Positions 36,397-44,800 of a DNA stretch of 51,908 nucleotides are shown here, one piece after another. Both the position numbers and the translations under genes were made by a program. The notes below the pieces were generated by a model. The model had not been told where the DNA came from, searched no databases, and saw only the letters and a list, made by a program, of their open reading frames with translations. The stretch spans positions 1-51,908 of the forward strand of contig QIIW01000132.1 in assembly GCA_003231645.1 (NCBI GenBank), in the 5' to 3' direction. Numbering within the stretch: the stretch's first letter is position 1; each line of letters starts with the position of its first letter. This DNA comes from Acidimicrobiia bacterium. Lineage in GTDB: Bacteria > Actinomycetota > Acidimicrobiia > Acidimicrobiales > Aldehydirespiratoraceae.

Positions 36397-38409
36397 ATGG
36401 CCGACATCCGTCACATCACCATGCTCGATACACCAACCGATTCCGTGCAGCCGCCTCCCGACGGCACGACCGGCGGGGAACGCCGCCTCGTCGGCCCCGG
36501 CATCCACATTCCGGCGCTCGACGGACTGCGGGGTTTCGCGGTGGTGGCCGTGGTGGCTTACCACCTCTGGCCCGACGCGGTGCCCGGTGGATGGCTCGGG
36601 GTCAGCCTGTTCTTCACACTTTCCGGGTTCCTGGTGGTAGGCCTGCTCGATGACGAGCTGTCGGGTGGCTCACTCGACCTGACGCGGTTCTACCGGCGAC
36701 GGGTGAGGCGGCTCCTTCCTGTGGGTCTGCTCACCGTCGCGGCCGTGGTCCTGATCACATCGTTCAGCGAGCCGGACTCGGCCCAACGGGTGGCGGTCGA
36801 CGGCTTCTGGGCGGTACTCAACAGCGCCAACTGGCGTCAGATGCTCGGCTCCGACGGTTACGGGGCAATTTTCGACCAGACCGTGAGGCCGCTTGCCCAC
36901 ATGTGGTCCCTGTCGATCGAGGAACAGTTCTATCTCACCGTTCCACTGTTGATCGCGTGGACCAGACGACCGGTCATGATCGTCGCGGCGGGCGCCGGCA
37001 TGGCCGTCCTGGGTCAGGTGATCTGGTGGGGATCGGTCGATTCGTATTTCGCCAGCCCGGTACGCGCCGCGGAGATCGTGGCGGGAGCCGCACTGGCGCT
37101 CGTCGTCCGTCGCCGGCCGGGCCTGGTGGCGGTGGCGAGATTCTGGCCGGTGGCGGTGATCCTCGGGGTCTTGGCGGTGCTGACGGTGGGAGAGTCGTCA
37201 TCGCTGGTCTTCCACGGATTGCCGGCGGTCATCGCCGTGGTATGGGTTGTGCTGGTGGCGGCGTGCCTCAGGCCCGGCGGCTACTCGCGGGTGATGTCGA
37301 TGGGTATCTGGAGGTGGCTGGGTCTGCGGTCGTACGCGATCTACCTGTTTCATTGGCCGCTGAGGGCGCTCACCGACCTGAATCCGGTCGTGATCATCGT
37401 CATCACCCTGGTGCTCTCCGAGGTGTCGTACCGGCTGCTCGAGAACCCGATTCGAAGGGGTCGGCGGGTCGCTCGACCGCTGGTGACCCTGGTCGGTTCC
37501 GGCCTGGCGCTGGTGGCGGTCACCGGCACCCTGAGTCTGGTGCTCACCCGGCCACTCGGCCTCGCCGACGCTGCCGAAGCCGCCTCCCTACCGGAATGGG
37601 TCACGACCACCTCCGCCCCCACTGCCGTCGCGACCACCACGGGAGCGGCCTTGCCCGTGGTCGCCGCCGAGATCAGGACCTCGACCACCTCGACCTCGAC
37701 CACCACGACACTGCGCCCGATCCCCGATGTTCCGGTGGTGGCGGTGATGGGCGACTCCACCGCGACCCAGATCGCGGCCGGGCTGCGGGCCTACGGCGAC
37801 GACACCCATGAGATTGCGGTGATCGACGGATCGGTGTCCGGATGCTCGGCTCTGATCGACCCGCTCACCAACTGGCGCACCTACAAGCTCACCTACGGCT
37901 ACCTCGGCGAGTTCACCTTCAAGGAGCCGTGCCGCATCGGTATCGGCGACCTGCCCGCGGTGCCGGATCTGGTGCTGATGATCGACGACGGTTCGGTGCT
38001 CGCCGACCATCAGCGTCCCGACGGCACCTGGGCTTCGGTGCTCGACCCCGATCTGATGACCGACCTCCGGCGGGTGTACGAGGCCAGAATCGCCGAGACG
38101 AGGGCGGTCGGCGGCGTGCTGGTACTCACCACCGCCCCACAGATCCTCGACCCGTCGGGCCGGGGACTGTTCGGCGACATGGCCGACCCGGCGCGTCTTG
38201 CCGTCTACAACTCGTTCGTCAGGAATCTGGCGGCCACCGAGCCCGACGTCGCATTGTTCGATCTGGGGTCGATCCTCGATGCCTCCGGTTCCGACGGCGT
38301 CTATGCGCGCTCCGATGGCCTCCATGTTGATCTCGACGCCGCCGAGCCGCTGGCCGCCGACGTGATCGCGCCGCTCGTCGACTCATGGCTGCGATACCCG
38401 GATGGTTGA
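36397..38409 (+). CDS. Acyltransferase-3 family protein with C-terminal SGNH domain (OafA/YrhL-like)
   Basis: A 670-residue membrane O-acyltransferase. The N-terminal half has ten or so helices with LDGLRGFAVV and catalytic YHLWP (His56). A Thr/Ser-rich linker (TSTTSTSTTTT) leads to an extracytoplasmic SGNH hydrolase-like domain with GDST (Ser454) and DGLHVD (Asp640/His643). Such proteins acetylate cell-wall or surface glycans. A TACTCT box at 36388-36393 is only 3 nt before ATG 36397. The true start may therefore be ATG 36421, eight codons later. Confidence 0.88.
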   Translation: MADIRHITMLDTPTDSVQPPPDGTTGGERRLVGPGIHIPALDGLRGFAVVAVVAYHLWPDAVPGGWLGVSLFFTLSGFLVVGLLDDELSGGSLDLTRFYRRRVRRLLPVGLLTVAAVVLITSFSEPDSAQRVAVDGFWAVLNSANWRQMLGSDGYGAIFDQTVRPLAHMWSLSIEEQFYLTVPLLIAWTRRPVMIVAAGAGMAVLGQVIWWGSVDSYFASPVRAAEIVAGAALALVVRRRPGLVAVARFWPVAVILGVLAVLTVGESSSLVFHGLPAVIAVVWVVLVAACLRPGGYSRVMSMGIWRWLGLRSYAIYLFHWPLRALTDLNPVVIIVITLVLSEVSYRLLENPIRRGRRVARPLVTLVGSGLALVAVTGTLSLVLTRPLGLADAAEAASLPEWVTTTSAPTAVATTTGAALPVVAAEIRTSTTSTSTTTTLRPIPDVPVVAVMGDSTATQIAAGLRAYGDDTHEIAVIDGSVSGCSALIDPLTNWRTYKLTYGYLGEFTFKEPCRIGIGDLPAVPDLVLMIDDGSVLADHQRPDGTWASVLDPDLMTDLRRVYEARIAETRAVGGVLVLTTAPQILDPSGRGLFGDMADPARLAVYNSFVRNLAATEPDVALFDLGSILDASGSDGVYARSDGLHVDLDAAEPLAADVIAPLVDSWLRYPDG

Positions 38410-38432
38410 TTTCGCCGGGTGGCGACTCGGCG

Positions 38433-38462
38433 TTGTCAAACACGATCGCGACCGGCCATAAT
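38433..38462 (+). promoter_or_regulatory. ilv operon promoter
   Basis: TTGTCA (38433-38438) and CATAAT (38457-38462) with an 18-bp spacer, the most consensus-like sigma-70 promoter noticed in the window. Transcription should begin about 8 nt after the -10, at or next to the GTG of the leader peptide (38471). Confidence 0.65.
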
Positions 38463-38470
38463 TGGTGACC

Positions 38471-38515
38471 GTGAACAGCGCCGCCGAAATCCTTCTCGTA
38501 GTAGGTATTCGTTAG
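38471..38515 (+). CDS. ilvL: ilv leader peptide (14 aa, Ile/Leu/Val-rich)
   Basis: GTG 38471 opens a 14-codon frame, MNSAAEILLVVGIR, ending in TAG. Codons 7-11 and 13 call for Ile, Leu, Leu, Val, Val and Ile, the end products of the operon, as expected for ribosome-mediated attenuation. The start is positioned as a leaderless initiation codon behind CATAAT. In-frame GTG 38465 would be too close to the -10. Confidence 0.78.
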   Translation: MNSAAEILLVVGIR

Positions 38516-38546
38516 CGCACGTTCGCGACCCGAGTCGACCGTGCGC
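38515..38546 (+). promoter_or_regulatory. ilv leader pause (1:2-type) hairpin
   Basis: Arms GCGCACG (38515-38521) and CGTGCGC (38540-38546) pair perfectly over an 18-nt loop. The hairpin begins at the last base of the leader stop codon and ends 1 nt before the terminator stem. It fits the structure that forms when the ribosome finishes the leader, leaving the terminator free. Confidence 0.6.
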
Positions 38547-38547
38547 C

Positions 38548-38582
38548 ACGACCTCCCAGCGGGAGGTCGTTTCGTGTTTTCT
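38548..38582 (+). terminator. ilv attenuator: intrinsic terminator in the leader
   Basis: A perfect 10-bp stem (38548-38557 with 38561-38570, ACGACCTCCC/GGGAGGTCGT) with a 3-nt loop, followed by a T-rich tract (TTCGTGTTTTCT). It lies between the leader peptide and ilvB, 30 nt before the ilvB ATG. It should stop transcription when branched-chain aminoacyl-tRNAs are plentiful. Confidence 0.82.
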
Positions 38583-38612
38583 GCCGACTCCACCCCGATC
38601 CGGAGCATCATC

Positions 38613-40379
38613 ATGACCACGCACAACCCCAAGCCAGGTGAATCCATCAACGGTGGCGAGGCGCTCGTACGAGCACTTGAGCTCGAAGGGGTCGATGTGG
38701 TGTTCGGGCTTCCCGGAGGCGCCACGCTGCCGATCTACGACCCGATTCTCGAGTCGACGATGCGACATATCCTGGTTCGGCACGAGCAGGGCGCCGGCCA
38801 CATGGCCCAGGGATACGCCCACGCCACGGGCCGGCCGGGGGTCGCCCTCGTCACCAGCGGTCCTGGTGCCACCAACATTGTCACTCCGCTGTGCGATGCC
38901 CAGATCGACTCGATCCCGATGGTTTGCATAACCGGTCAGGTCCCCTACGCGGCGATCGGCACCGATGCGTTCCAGGAATGCGACACCACGGGCATCACGA
39001 TGGCGGCAACCAAGCACAACTTCCTGGTCTCCGAAGCGGCCGACATCCCGAGGATCGTCCACGAGGCGTTCCACATCGCCACCACCGGCCGTCCGGGTCC
39101 GGTGCTGATCGACGTCCCCAAGGACATCGTCGATGCCAACAATCCCCGCTCGGCCATGCAGTGGTATCAGGCCGGCGACGCCGACATGGAACTCCCCGGC
39201 TATCACCCGGCCGGAGCCGGCGACCGAGAGGCGATCATGGCCGCGGCCGAGCTGATTCGTCAGGCGGAGCGCCCGGTGCTCTACGTAGGTGGCGGCATCC
39301 TCAAGGCCAGGGCCGCCGAGTCTCTGCTCGAGCTGGCCGAACTCACCGGCATTCCGGTGGTCACCACACTGATGGCGCGGGGTGCGTTCCCCGACAGCCA
39401 TGAGCTGTGCCTCGGTATGCCGGGCATGCACGGCAACTACACCGCCGTCACCGCCATGCAGCAGGCCGATCTGCTGATTTCGCTCGGGGCGCGGTTCGAC
39501 GATCGTGTCACCGGTCGGCTCGACGGATTCGCGCCCGACGCCAAGGTCGTCCACGTCGACATAGACGAGGCCGAGATCGGCAAGGTCCGGGCGGTCGACG
39601 TCGGGGTCAGGGGCGACTGCAAGCTGGTGATCGACGCGCTGATCGAGTGCTTGGCCGAACTCGGCGGGCCCGATGCCCAAGCTGACCGAAGCGCATGGCG
39701 TTCCAAGGTCTCGGGATGGCAGGAGAAATACCCGTTGTTCTACGAGCAGTCGCGGCCCGGTGATTTACTGAAACCCCAGTACGTCGTCGAGCAACTCTGC
39801 GACTTGAACCCGGCCGACACGATCGTGGCATCCGGGGTGGGGCAGCATCAGATGTATGCCAGTAACTTCTGGAAGTTCGACCATCCGTACACGTGGATCA
39901 ACTCCGGTGGACTGGGCACCATGGGTTTCTCCATCCCGGCCGCCATCGGGGCCAAGGTGGGCATGCCCGATCGTCGGGTCTGGGCCATCGACGGCGACGG
40001 TTGTTTCCAGATGACCGCCCAGGAGCTGGTCACCGCGTCGGTCGAGCAGATTCCGATCAAGGTGGCGCTTCTCAACAACGGTTATCTCGGCATGGTCAGG
40101 CAGTGGCAGGACCTGTTCTACGAGAAGCGGTTCAGCGGCGTCGAGCTCGGCCCCGACGTACCCAACTACGTGAAGTGGGCCGAGGCCATGGGTTGCGTAG
40201 GGATTCGGGTCGACTCGCCCGAGGAGGTCGCTCCCGCCATCGCCAAGGCCAATGAGATCGACGACCGACCGGTGGTCGTCGAGTTCCGCACCGACCCCGA
40301 GGAAAACGTCTTCCCGATGGTCCCGTCGGGCCACACCAACTCCGATGTGGTCGTCCATCCTGCGCAGCGGGGAGAGTGA
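38613..40379 (+). CDS. ilvB: Acetolactate synthase, large subunit
   Basis: ThDP/FAD enzyme making acetolactate or acetohydroxybutyrate in Val/Leu/Ile synthesis. The 588-residue protein has ThDP-activating Glu58 (VRHEQGAGHMA), the FAD domain with RFDDRVTG, and the ThDP motif DGDGCFQMTAQEL. ATG 38613 is chosen with GGAG at 38602-38605. An in-frame ATG at 38541 falls within the attenuator and is rejected. Residues at common herbicide-resistance sites look wild-type (VRQWQ). Confidence 0.96.
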   Translation: MTTHNPKPGESINGGEALVRALELEGVDVVFGLPGGATLPIYDPILESTMRHILVRHEQGAGHMAQGYAHATGRPGVALVTSGPGATNIVTPLCDAQIDSIPMVCITGQVPYAAIGTDAFQECDTTGITMAATKHNFLVSEAADIPRIVHEAFHIATTGRPGPVLIDVPKDIVDANNPRSAMQWYQAGDADMELPGYHPAGAGDREAIMAAAELIRQAERPVLYVGGGILKARAAESLLELAELTGIPVVTTLMARGAFPDSHELCLGMPGMHGNYTAVTAMQQADLLISLGARFDDRVTGRLDGFAPDAKVVHVDIDEAEIGKVRAVDVGVRGDCKLVIDALIECLAELGGPDAQADRSAWRSKVSGWQEKYPLFYEQSRPGDLLKPQYVVEQLCDLNPADTIVASGVGQHQMYASNFWKFDHPYTWINSGGLGTMGFSIPAAIGAKVGMPDRRVWAIDGDGCFQMTAQELVTASVEQIPIKVALLNNGYLGMVRQWQDLFYEKRFSGVELGPDVPNYVKWAEAMGCVGIRVDSPEEVAPAIAKANEIDDRPVVVEFRTDPEENVFPMVPSGHTNSDVVVHPAQRGE

Positions 40380-40381
40380 AG

Positions 40382-40879
40382 ATGCCCAACAACAGATTCC
40401 ACACCATCGTCACCACCGTCGAGAACAAGCCGGGGGTGCTGGCACGGGTGGCCGGGTTGTTCTCGCGGCGGGGCTTCAACATCGAGTCGTTGGCCGTCGC
40501 CCCGACCGATGACGAGAGGTTCAGCCGCATCACCTTCACGGTCGACGTCGAGTCGGCACCGCTCGAACAGGTCGTCAATCAGCTCGACAAGTTGATCAAC
40601 GTGGTCAGCATCCGTGAGCTCGATCCGAGGTCGTCCGTCAGCCGTGAACTGATGCTGGTCACGGTGTCGGTCAGCGACGGGCACCGGAGCCGAATCCTCG
40701 CTCATGTCGATGATTTCCGGGCCTACGTACTCAACGAGAACTCGTCGGTGATGATGCTGTCACTTTCGGCCAGACCGACTCGATTGGACGATTTCGAGGA
40801 AGTGCTACGGCCCTACGGCATAGTCGAACTCCAGCGAACCGGTCGGGTGGCCCTACCGAGTCTCACGGACGAGGCCTGA
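40382..40879 (+). CDS. ilvN: Acetolactate synthase, small (regulatory) subunit
   Basis: A 165-residue regulatory subunit. The N-terminal ACT domain ([21 protein letters not shown], then [14 protein letters not shown]) binds valine for feedback inhibition; the C-terminal domain activates IlvB. ATG 40382 is preferred over GTG 40376 because a GGGGAG site at 40369-40374 is correctly spaced for the ATG. The gap to ilvB is 2 bp. Confidence 0.95.
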   Translation: MPNNRFHTIVTTVENKPGVLARVAGLFSRRGFNIESLAVAPTDDERFSRITFTVDVESAPLEQVVNQLDKLINVVSIRELDPRSSVSRELMLVTVSVSDGHRSRILAHVDDFRAYVLNENSSVMMLSLSARPTRLDDFEEVLRPYGIVELQRTGRVALPSLTDEA

Positions 40880-40950
40880 CCCCATCACGCAGCGAAACTC
40901 ACCCGAACCCGCGATCCCAACCCTCAGACAAGAACGGAAAGGTGCCAGCC

Positions 40951-41982
40951 GTGGCAAACATCTACTACGAAAAAGACGCCGACAGATCGGTCATCACCGA
41001 CCGTAGGGTCGCGGTCCTGGGCTACGGGTCACAGGGCCACGCTCACGCCCTCAACCTCAAGGAGTCGGGAATCGACATCAGGGTCGGCCTGCGTGATGGT
41101 TCGGCTTCCAAGGCCAAAGCCGAGGCGGCCGGTCTCAGTGTCCGATCGATCGCCAACGCCACCGCCGAGGCTGACCTGATCATGATGCTGATGCCCGACA
41201 CCGAGATGGCCGCCATCTACGAAGAACACATCGCCCCCAACCTGAACGATGGCGACGCGCTCTTCTTCGCCCATGGCTTCAACATCAGGTTCGACCTCAT
41301 CAGGCCGACGGCGGGTATCGACGTTTGCATGGTCGCCCCGAAGGGCCCGGGCCATCTGGTGCGCCGAACCTACACCGAGGGCGGAGGGGTGCCGTGTCTG
41401 ATCGCGGTCGAGCAGAACCCCAGCGGCACGGCCAAGGAACTTGCTCTCGCCTATGCCGATGCCATCGGTGGTGCCCGCGCCGGCGTGATCGAGACCACCT
41501 TCACCGAGGAGACCGAGACCGATCTGTTCGGCGAGCAGGCGGTTCTGTGCGGTGGCGTCACCGCGCTGGTCCAGGCCGGATTCGAGACGCTCACCGACGC
41601 CGGCTACCAGCCCGAGATCGCCTATTTCGAATGCCTCCACGAGCTGAAGCTCATCGTCGACCTCATGTACGAAGAGGGCATCGCCGGTATGCGCTACTCG
41701 GTGTCCGACACGGCCGAATACGGTGACCTCACTCGTGGCCCGCGCATCATCAACGACGCCGTCAAAGCCGAGATGCGCCAGATCCTCTCCGAGATCCAGA
41801 GTGGTAGGTTCGCCGAGGAGTGGGTGGCCGAGTCACGGGCCGGTCGACCCAACTTCCACGCCCTCGAAGCGGCCGGTCACGACACGCTGGTCGAGAAGGT
41901 CGGCAAGGAGTTGCGCCGGATGATGCCGTGGATCTCGGCCGGCAAGACGTCGGTCACCGAGACTTCGGGTGGTCAGGGCTGA
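40951..41982 (+). CDS. ilvC: Ketol-acid reductoisomerase (class I)
   Basis: NADPH/Mg2+-dependent isomeroreduction of acetolactate, the second common step to valine and isoleucine. The 343 residues show [13 protein letters not shown] (24-36), [21 protein letters not shown] and the metal/substrate region [11 protein letters not shown]...CGG. GTG 40951 (protein begins [11 protein letters not shown]) is preferred over GTG 40942, because GGAAAGG lies 8 nt before it and the N-terminus then matches the family. A weak GC hairpin sits at the stop (41980-42001). Confidence 0.95.
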   Translation: MANIYYEKDADRSVITDRRVAVLGYGSQGHAHALNLKESGIDIRVGLRDGSASKAKAEAAGLSVRSIANATAEADLIMMLMPDTEMAAIYEEHIAPNLNDGDALFFAHGFNIRFDLIRPTAGIDVCMVAPKGPGHLVRRTYTEGGGVPCLIAVEQNPSGTAKELALAYADAIGGARAGVIETTFTEETETDLFGEQAVLCGGVTALVQAGFETLTDAGYQPEIAYFECLHELKLIVDLMYEEGIAGMRYSVSDTAEYGDLTRGPRIINDAVKAEMRQILSEIQSGRFAEEWVAESRAGRPNFHALEAAGHDTLVEKVGKELRRMMPWISAGKTSVTETSGGQG

Positions 41983-42016
41983 CCCGGGTCGTCCTGGGTC
42001 ACGGCGGATCTCATTG

Positions 42017-42050
42017 ATGTAGTCATATCGAATGATTGACATGACTACAT
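42017..42050. promoter_or_regulatory. Inverted-repeat operator of the toxin-antitoxin pair
   Basis: Perfect 10-bp arms ATGTAGTCAT (42017-42026) and ATGACTACAT (42041-42050) separated by 14 bp. The right arm runs into the antitoxin ATG (42049). Antitoxins of this type bind such repeats with the toxin to autoregulate, so this is the likely autoregulatory site. The stretch is conspicuously AT-rich compared with its surroundings. Confidence 0.7.
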
Positions 42051-42303
42051 GGAAGTCGGTGTCCGAGAACTGAAGGCCAAGCTGTCGGAATACCTCGGTC
42101 GCGCCGCGGCCGGCGGACAGGTAGTGGTCACCGACCGGGGCACCCCCATCGCCCGCATCGTGAGCTTCTCGGCCGGCTCGGCGGTCGAACGCGGCATCGA
42201 GGAGGGTTGGATCGAGCCGGCGCGTCGCCCCCACCTCGAGCCCGTGACGCGCCATCGGTCGACCCGGTCCGTTCTCGACGTGCTCGACGAGGACCGCGGG
42301 TGA
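42049..42303 (+). CDS. Phd/YefM-type antitoxin (VapB role)
   Basis: An 84-residue protein. It begins MEVGVRELKAKLSEYLGRAAAGGQVVVTDRGTPIARIV, condensed here, which is the characteristic Phd/YefM DNA-binding fold. The C-terminal half is basic and probably unstructured until it wraps the toxin. Its stop overlaps the toxin GTG (GTGA). Neutralises the PIN toxin encoded downstream. Confidence 0.85.
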   Translation: MEVGVRELKAKLSEYLGRAAAGGQVVVTDRGTPIARIVSFSAGSAVERGIEEGWIEPARRPHLEPVTRHRSTRSVLDVLDEDRG

Positions 42304-42701
42304 CGCTCTACGTCGACTCGAGCGCCCTTCTCAAGCGCTACATCGACGAGCACGATTCGGCTCTGGCCGTCGACGCAATGACCACCGATCCGGTGTTGGT
42401 CACATCGCGTGTCACAGAGATCGAGGTGCGACGAAACCTCACCCGGCTGCTCGACGGTTCGCCACTCACCGATGCCCGGCGTCACTTCGCCACCGACCTC
42501 GATACCTTCGCGCTCGTGGCCATCGACGCGATCACCTGCGGGGAGGCCGCCCGGATAGCCGAGCAGACTCTCTGCCGAGCACTCGACGCGATCCATCTGG
42601 CGTCGGCCCTGAGGGCCGGCTCGGGCACGAGCCTGCTGACGTTCGACCATCGGCAGGCCCAAGCCGCCCGCAGCCTGGGGATGGCGGTCCGCGGAGCGTA
42701 G
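42300..42701 (+). CDS. PIN-domain ribonuclease toxin (VapC family)
   Basis: A 133-residue PIN nuclease. It has all four acidic active-site positions: Asp6 in LYVDSSALLKRY, Glu42 in TEIEVRR, Asp96 in ALDAIHLASA and Asp116 in LTFDHR. Toxins of this family cleave tRNA or rRNA when freed from their antitoxin. GTG 42300 overlaps the antitoxin stop. The pair sits between ilvC and a convergent oxidoreductase gene. Confidence 0.85.
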   Translation: MTLYVDSSALLKRYIDEHDSALAVDAMTTDPVLVTSRVTEIEVRRNLTRLLDGSPLTDARRHFATDLDTFALVAIDAITCGEAARIAEQTLCRALDAIHLASALRAGSGTSLLTFDHRQAQAARSLGMAVRGA

Positions 42702-42728
42702 GTGGAGTCCCCTGACTGCGAGCGTCGG

Positions 42729-43709
42729 TCAGGTGGTGATCACGAGCTTGCCGGTCGCGGTTCCGGCCTCCATGTCGGCGTGTGCTTGACGGATCTCGTC
42801 GAGGTCGTAGCAACGCTGTATCGGAACCGTGGCCCGTCCGGCCGTCACGTCGTCGAGAAACTGCTGGAGGACATCGGGCGGAAGGTCGCCGGCGTCACCG
42901 CCGTAGGCGGTGAGTCGCACACCCCTCGGGATGTAATCGATCGGGTAGAAGTCCTGCACCGTCCATTCGTTCGAGAGCATGCCGGTGAAGCAGACCACGC
43001 CATGCAGGCGTGTGCAGCGCAGGGTGTCCGCCAGAGTGGGCGTGCCGATGAGCTCGAGGGCGGTGTCGACCCCATCGGGCACGATGGAGCGGACCTGCGG
43101 GGCGATCGTACCATCGTCGATGATCACGTGGTCGACCCCGATGGAGTGCAGCGCATCGGCCTTGGCGGGACTGCGAGTCGTGGACAGCACCGTCATGTCG
43201 TTCCGCTTGGCCAATACCGCGGTGGTCATACCGACCGACGAGGTGCCTCCGCGCACGAGGATCGACTGCCCCGGTCGGGCATCGAGGCCCACGGTGAGTG
43301 AGCCGTACGCGGTCTGCAGCATCTCGGGCACCGCGCCGAGCGTGGCCCAGGGGAGGCTGCTGGTGAAGGCCACGACCTGGGCAACGGGAACCGACGTGTA
43401 CCCGGCGTAACCGCCGTCGAATACCCGGCCCATCCCGCCCATCATTGCCATGACCTGTCGGCCGATCTCGAACTCACCGCCCGGGCAGGCGGCGACGACG
43501 CCGGTGGCCTCGATGCCGAGCACCCGGGGGAACGTGACACCGTCGGCCAGCCCCAGCCGGGTGTGGAGCTCGGATCGGTTGAGCCCGAACGCCTTGATCT
43601 CGATGAGCACCCAGCCGTCGGGTGGGGTCGGCACGGGGATCTCCCGGATGGTGAGCGCCTCGGGTGGCCCGGGGGCGTCGAGCACGACGGCCCGCATGGT
43701 GGCGGGCAT
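42729..43709 (-). CDS. Zinc-independent quinone oxidoreductase / MDR-family NADPH dehydrogenase
   Basis: A 326-residue medium-chain dehydrogenase/reductase. It has a GroES-like N-domain (GLNRSELHTRLG, LGIEATGVV) and the nucleotide-binding motif RGGTSSVG (153-160). It lacks the structural zinc cysteines and the catalytic Cys/His pattern of alcohol dehydrogenases, so a quinone or enone reductase is likely. ATG 43709 overlaps the upstream stop (TGATG). Confidence 0.84.
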   Translation of the reverse strand: MPATMRAVVLDAPGPPEALTIREIPVPTPPDGWVLIEIKAFGLNRSELHTRLGLADGVTFPRVLGIEATGVVAACPGGEFEIGRQVMAMMGGMGRVFDGGYAGYTSVPVAQVVAFTSSLPWATLGAVPEMLQTAYGSLTVGLDARPGQSILVRGGTSSVGMTTAVLAKRNDMTVLSTTRSPAKADALHSIGVDHVIIDDGTIAPQVRSIVPDGVDTALELIGTPTLADTLRCTRLHGVVCFTGMLSNEWTVQDFYPIDYIPRGVRLTAYGGDAGDLPPDVLQQFLDDVTAGRATVPIQRCYDLDEIRQAHADMEAGTATGKLVITT

Positions 43710-44083
43710 CAGGGGAAGAGACTGCCCACCGCGTCGAGGATCAGCCAGCCCGCAACCAGAAGGATCGGTCCGGCGAACGACGTCAGGACGACCACCGTTG
43801 CCCATCGTACCCATCGCGGGCGGTCGGCGAAGCGGTGCATGTGGAAGATGGAATCGAGCATGTCGGCTTCGGGGTCCGGCGCCCGGTCGTCGGTGAGCAG
43901 GGATATGGCGATATCGGCCACCTCGTCGCGCACGGCAACCCGAAAGCCGCGCTCCACCACATGGTGAGGGGCAATGCTGTATGAGGGGTCGCCGAGCACG
44001 GTCGACTCGTAGCCGGCTTCGAGTAGCAGCGCCGACGCGAGGTCGGCCCCGAGTCGGCTGGGATACTCGCCGACGATGCTCAT
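43709..44083 (-). CDS. DUF2007-like domain protein with C-terminal transmembrane helix
   Basis: A 124-residue protein. The first ~65 residues (VGEYPSRLGADLASALLLEAGYE, then VVERGFRVAVRDEVADIAISLL) look like a DUF2007 putative signal-transducing domain. A basic linker and a hydrophobic helix follow (VVVLTSFAGPILLVAGWLIL, ~97-116). ATG 44083 is used; an in-frame GTG at 44101 is possible. It is coupled to the oxidoreductase gene. Function unknown. Confidence 0.55.
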   Translation of the reverse strand: MSIVGEYPSRLGADLASALLLEAGYESTVLGDPSYSIAPHHVVERGFRVAVRDEVADIAISLLTDDRAPDPEADMLDSIFHMHRFADRPRWVRWATVVVLTSFAGPILLVAGWLILDAVGSLFP

Positions 44084-44180
44084 ACCCGGTAACGGCTGCA
44101 CCGCTACATCATGCACGCGCCCGCTCCCTTGTGCAGGTCGACAGGTGAGTAGATTGCGAAACATCGACGAAGGAGGAGCC

Positions 44181-44798
44181 ATGAGTTTCGAGATCCAGAT
44201 CGACGGCATCAGCGAGGGTGAGCCGATTCCGTCGAGATTCGCGTTCTGCGCCGGCGATGGAATGGGCGACAATAGGAGCCCGGCGATCTCGTGGTCGGGG
44301 GCGCCGGATGGCACCAAGTCGTTCGTGATCACCTGCGTCGACCCCGACTGTCCGTCGGAGGGTACTGATGTCAACGTCGAGGGACGAACGGTTCGGGCGA
44401 GCCTGCCCCGGGTTGAGTTTACCCACTGGCTGCTGGCCGACATCCCGGCAACGTGTTCGGGGCTCGATGAGGGTGCTGACGGCGACGGCATCGTGGCCAA
44501 GGGCAAGTCGGCCGAGGGTGGCGCCGGCGGAGGTCGGCGTGGCCGCAACAGCTACACCGGATGGTTCGAGGGCGACCCTGACATGGGTGGCACCTACTGC
44601 GGCTACGACGGACCGTGCCCCCCGTCCAACGACGAGATCGTCCACCACTACCTCTATTCGGTTCACGCCCTCGATACCGCATCCACGGGACTCGACGGCG
44701 GCTTCGACCTCGGCGAATTGCGAGCCGCCATCGGGGGCCATGTGCTGGCTTCGGCATCGGTGACCGGTACCTACACGTTGAACCCCGCGCTGGACTGA
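44181..44798 (+). CDS. YbhB/YbcL-type PEBP (Raf kinase inhibitor-like) protein
   Basis: A 205-residue phosphatidylethanolamine-binding-like protein with the family's SPAISWSGAPDGTKSF, VDPDCPS and FTHWLLADIP motifs and a late HHYLYSVHALD. Bacterial members have no firm biochemical role. An ideal AGGAGG (44171-44176) precedes ATG 44181, and a TAGATT -10 is at 44150-44155, so this mRNA has a leader, unlike many neighbours. The ABC exporter genes follow 2 bp later. Confidence 0.87.
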   Translation: MSFEIQIDGISEGEPIPSRFAFCAGDGMGDNRSPAISWSGAPDGTKSFVITCVDPDCPSEGTDVNVEGRTVRASLPRVEFTHWLLADIPATCSGLDEGADGDGIVAKGKSAEGGAGGGRRGRNSYTGWFEGDPDMGGTYCGYDGPCPPSNDEIVHHYLYSVHALDTASTGLDGGFDLGELRAAIGGHVLASASVTGTYTLNPALD

Positions 44799-44800
44799 AC

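Noticed and set aside
35517..36653. 378-codon plus-strand frame
   Set aside because: Antisense to the MATE gene and out of frame with the acyltransferase; low-complexity Arg/Asp/Gln content.
36660..37700. Thr/Ser codon repeats near the acyltransferase linker as a microsatellite
   Set aside because: The ACC/TCG run is short and in frame, explained by a flexible Thr/Ser linker between the two domains.
38436..39680. 414-codon minus-strand frame over ilvB and its leader
   Set aside because: Antisense to ilvB; would conflict with the attenuator and has no recognisable domain.
41980..42001. Terminator after ilvC
   Set aside because: A 6-bp GC stem (TGACCC/GGGTCA) is present, but there is no T tract and it overlaps the stop codon; too weak to list as a feature.
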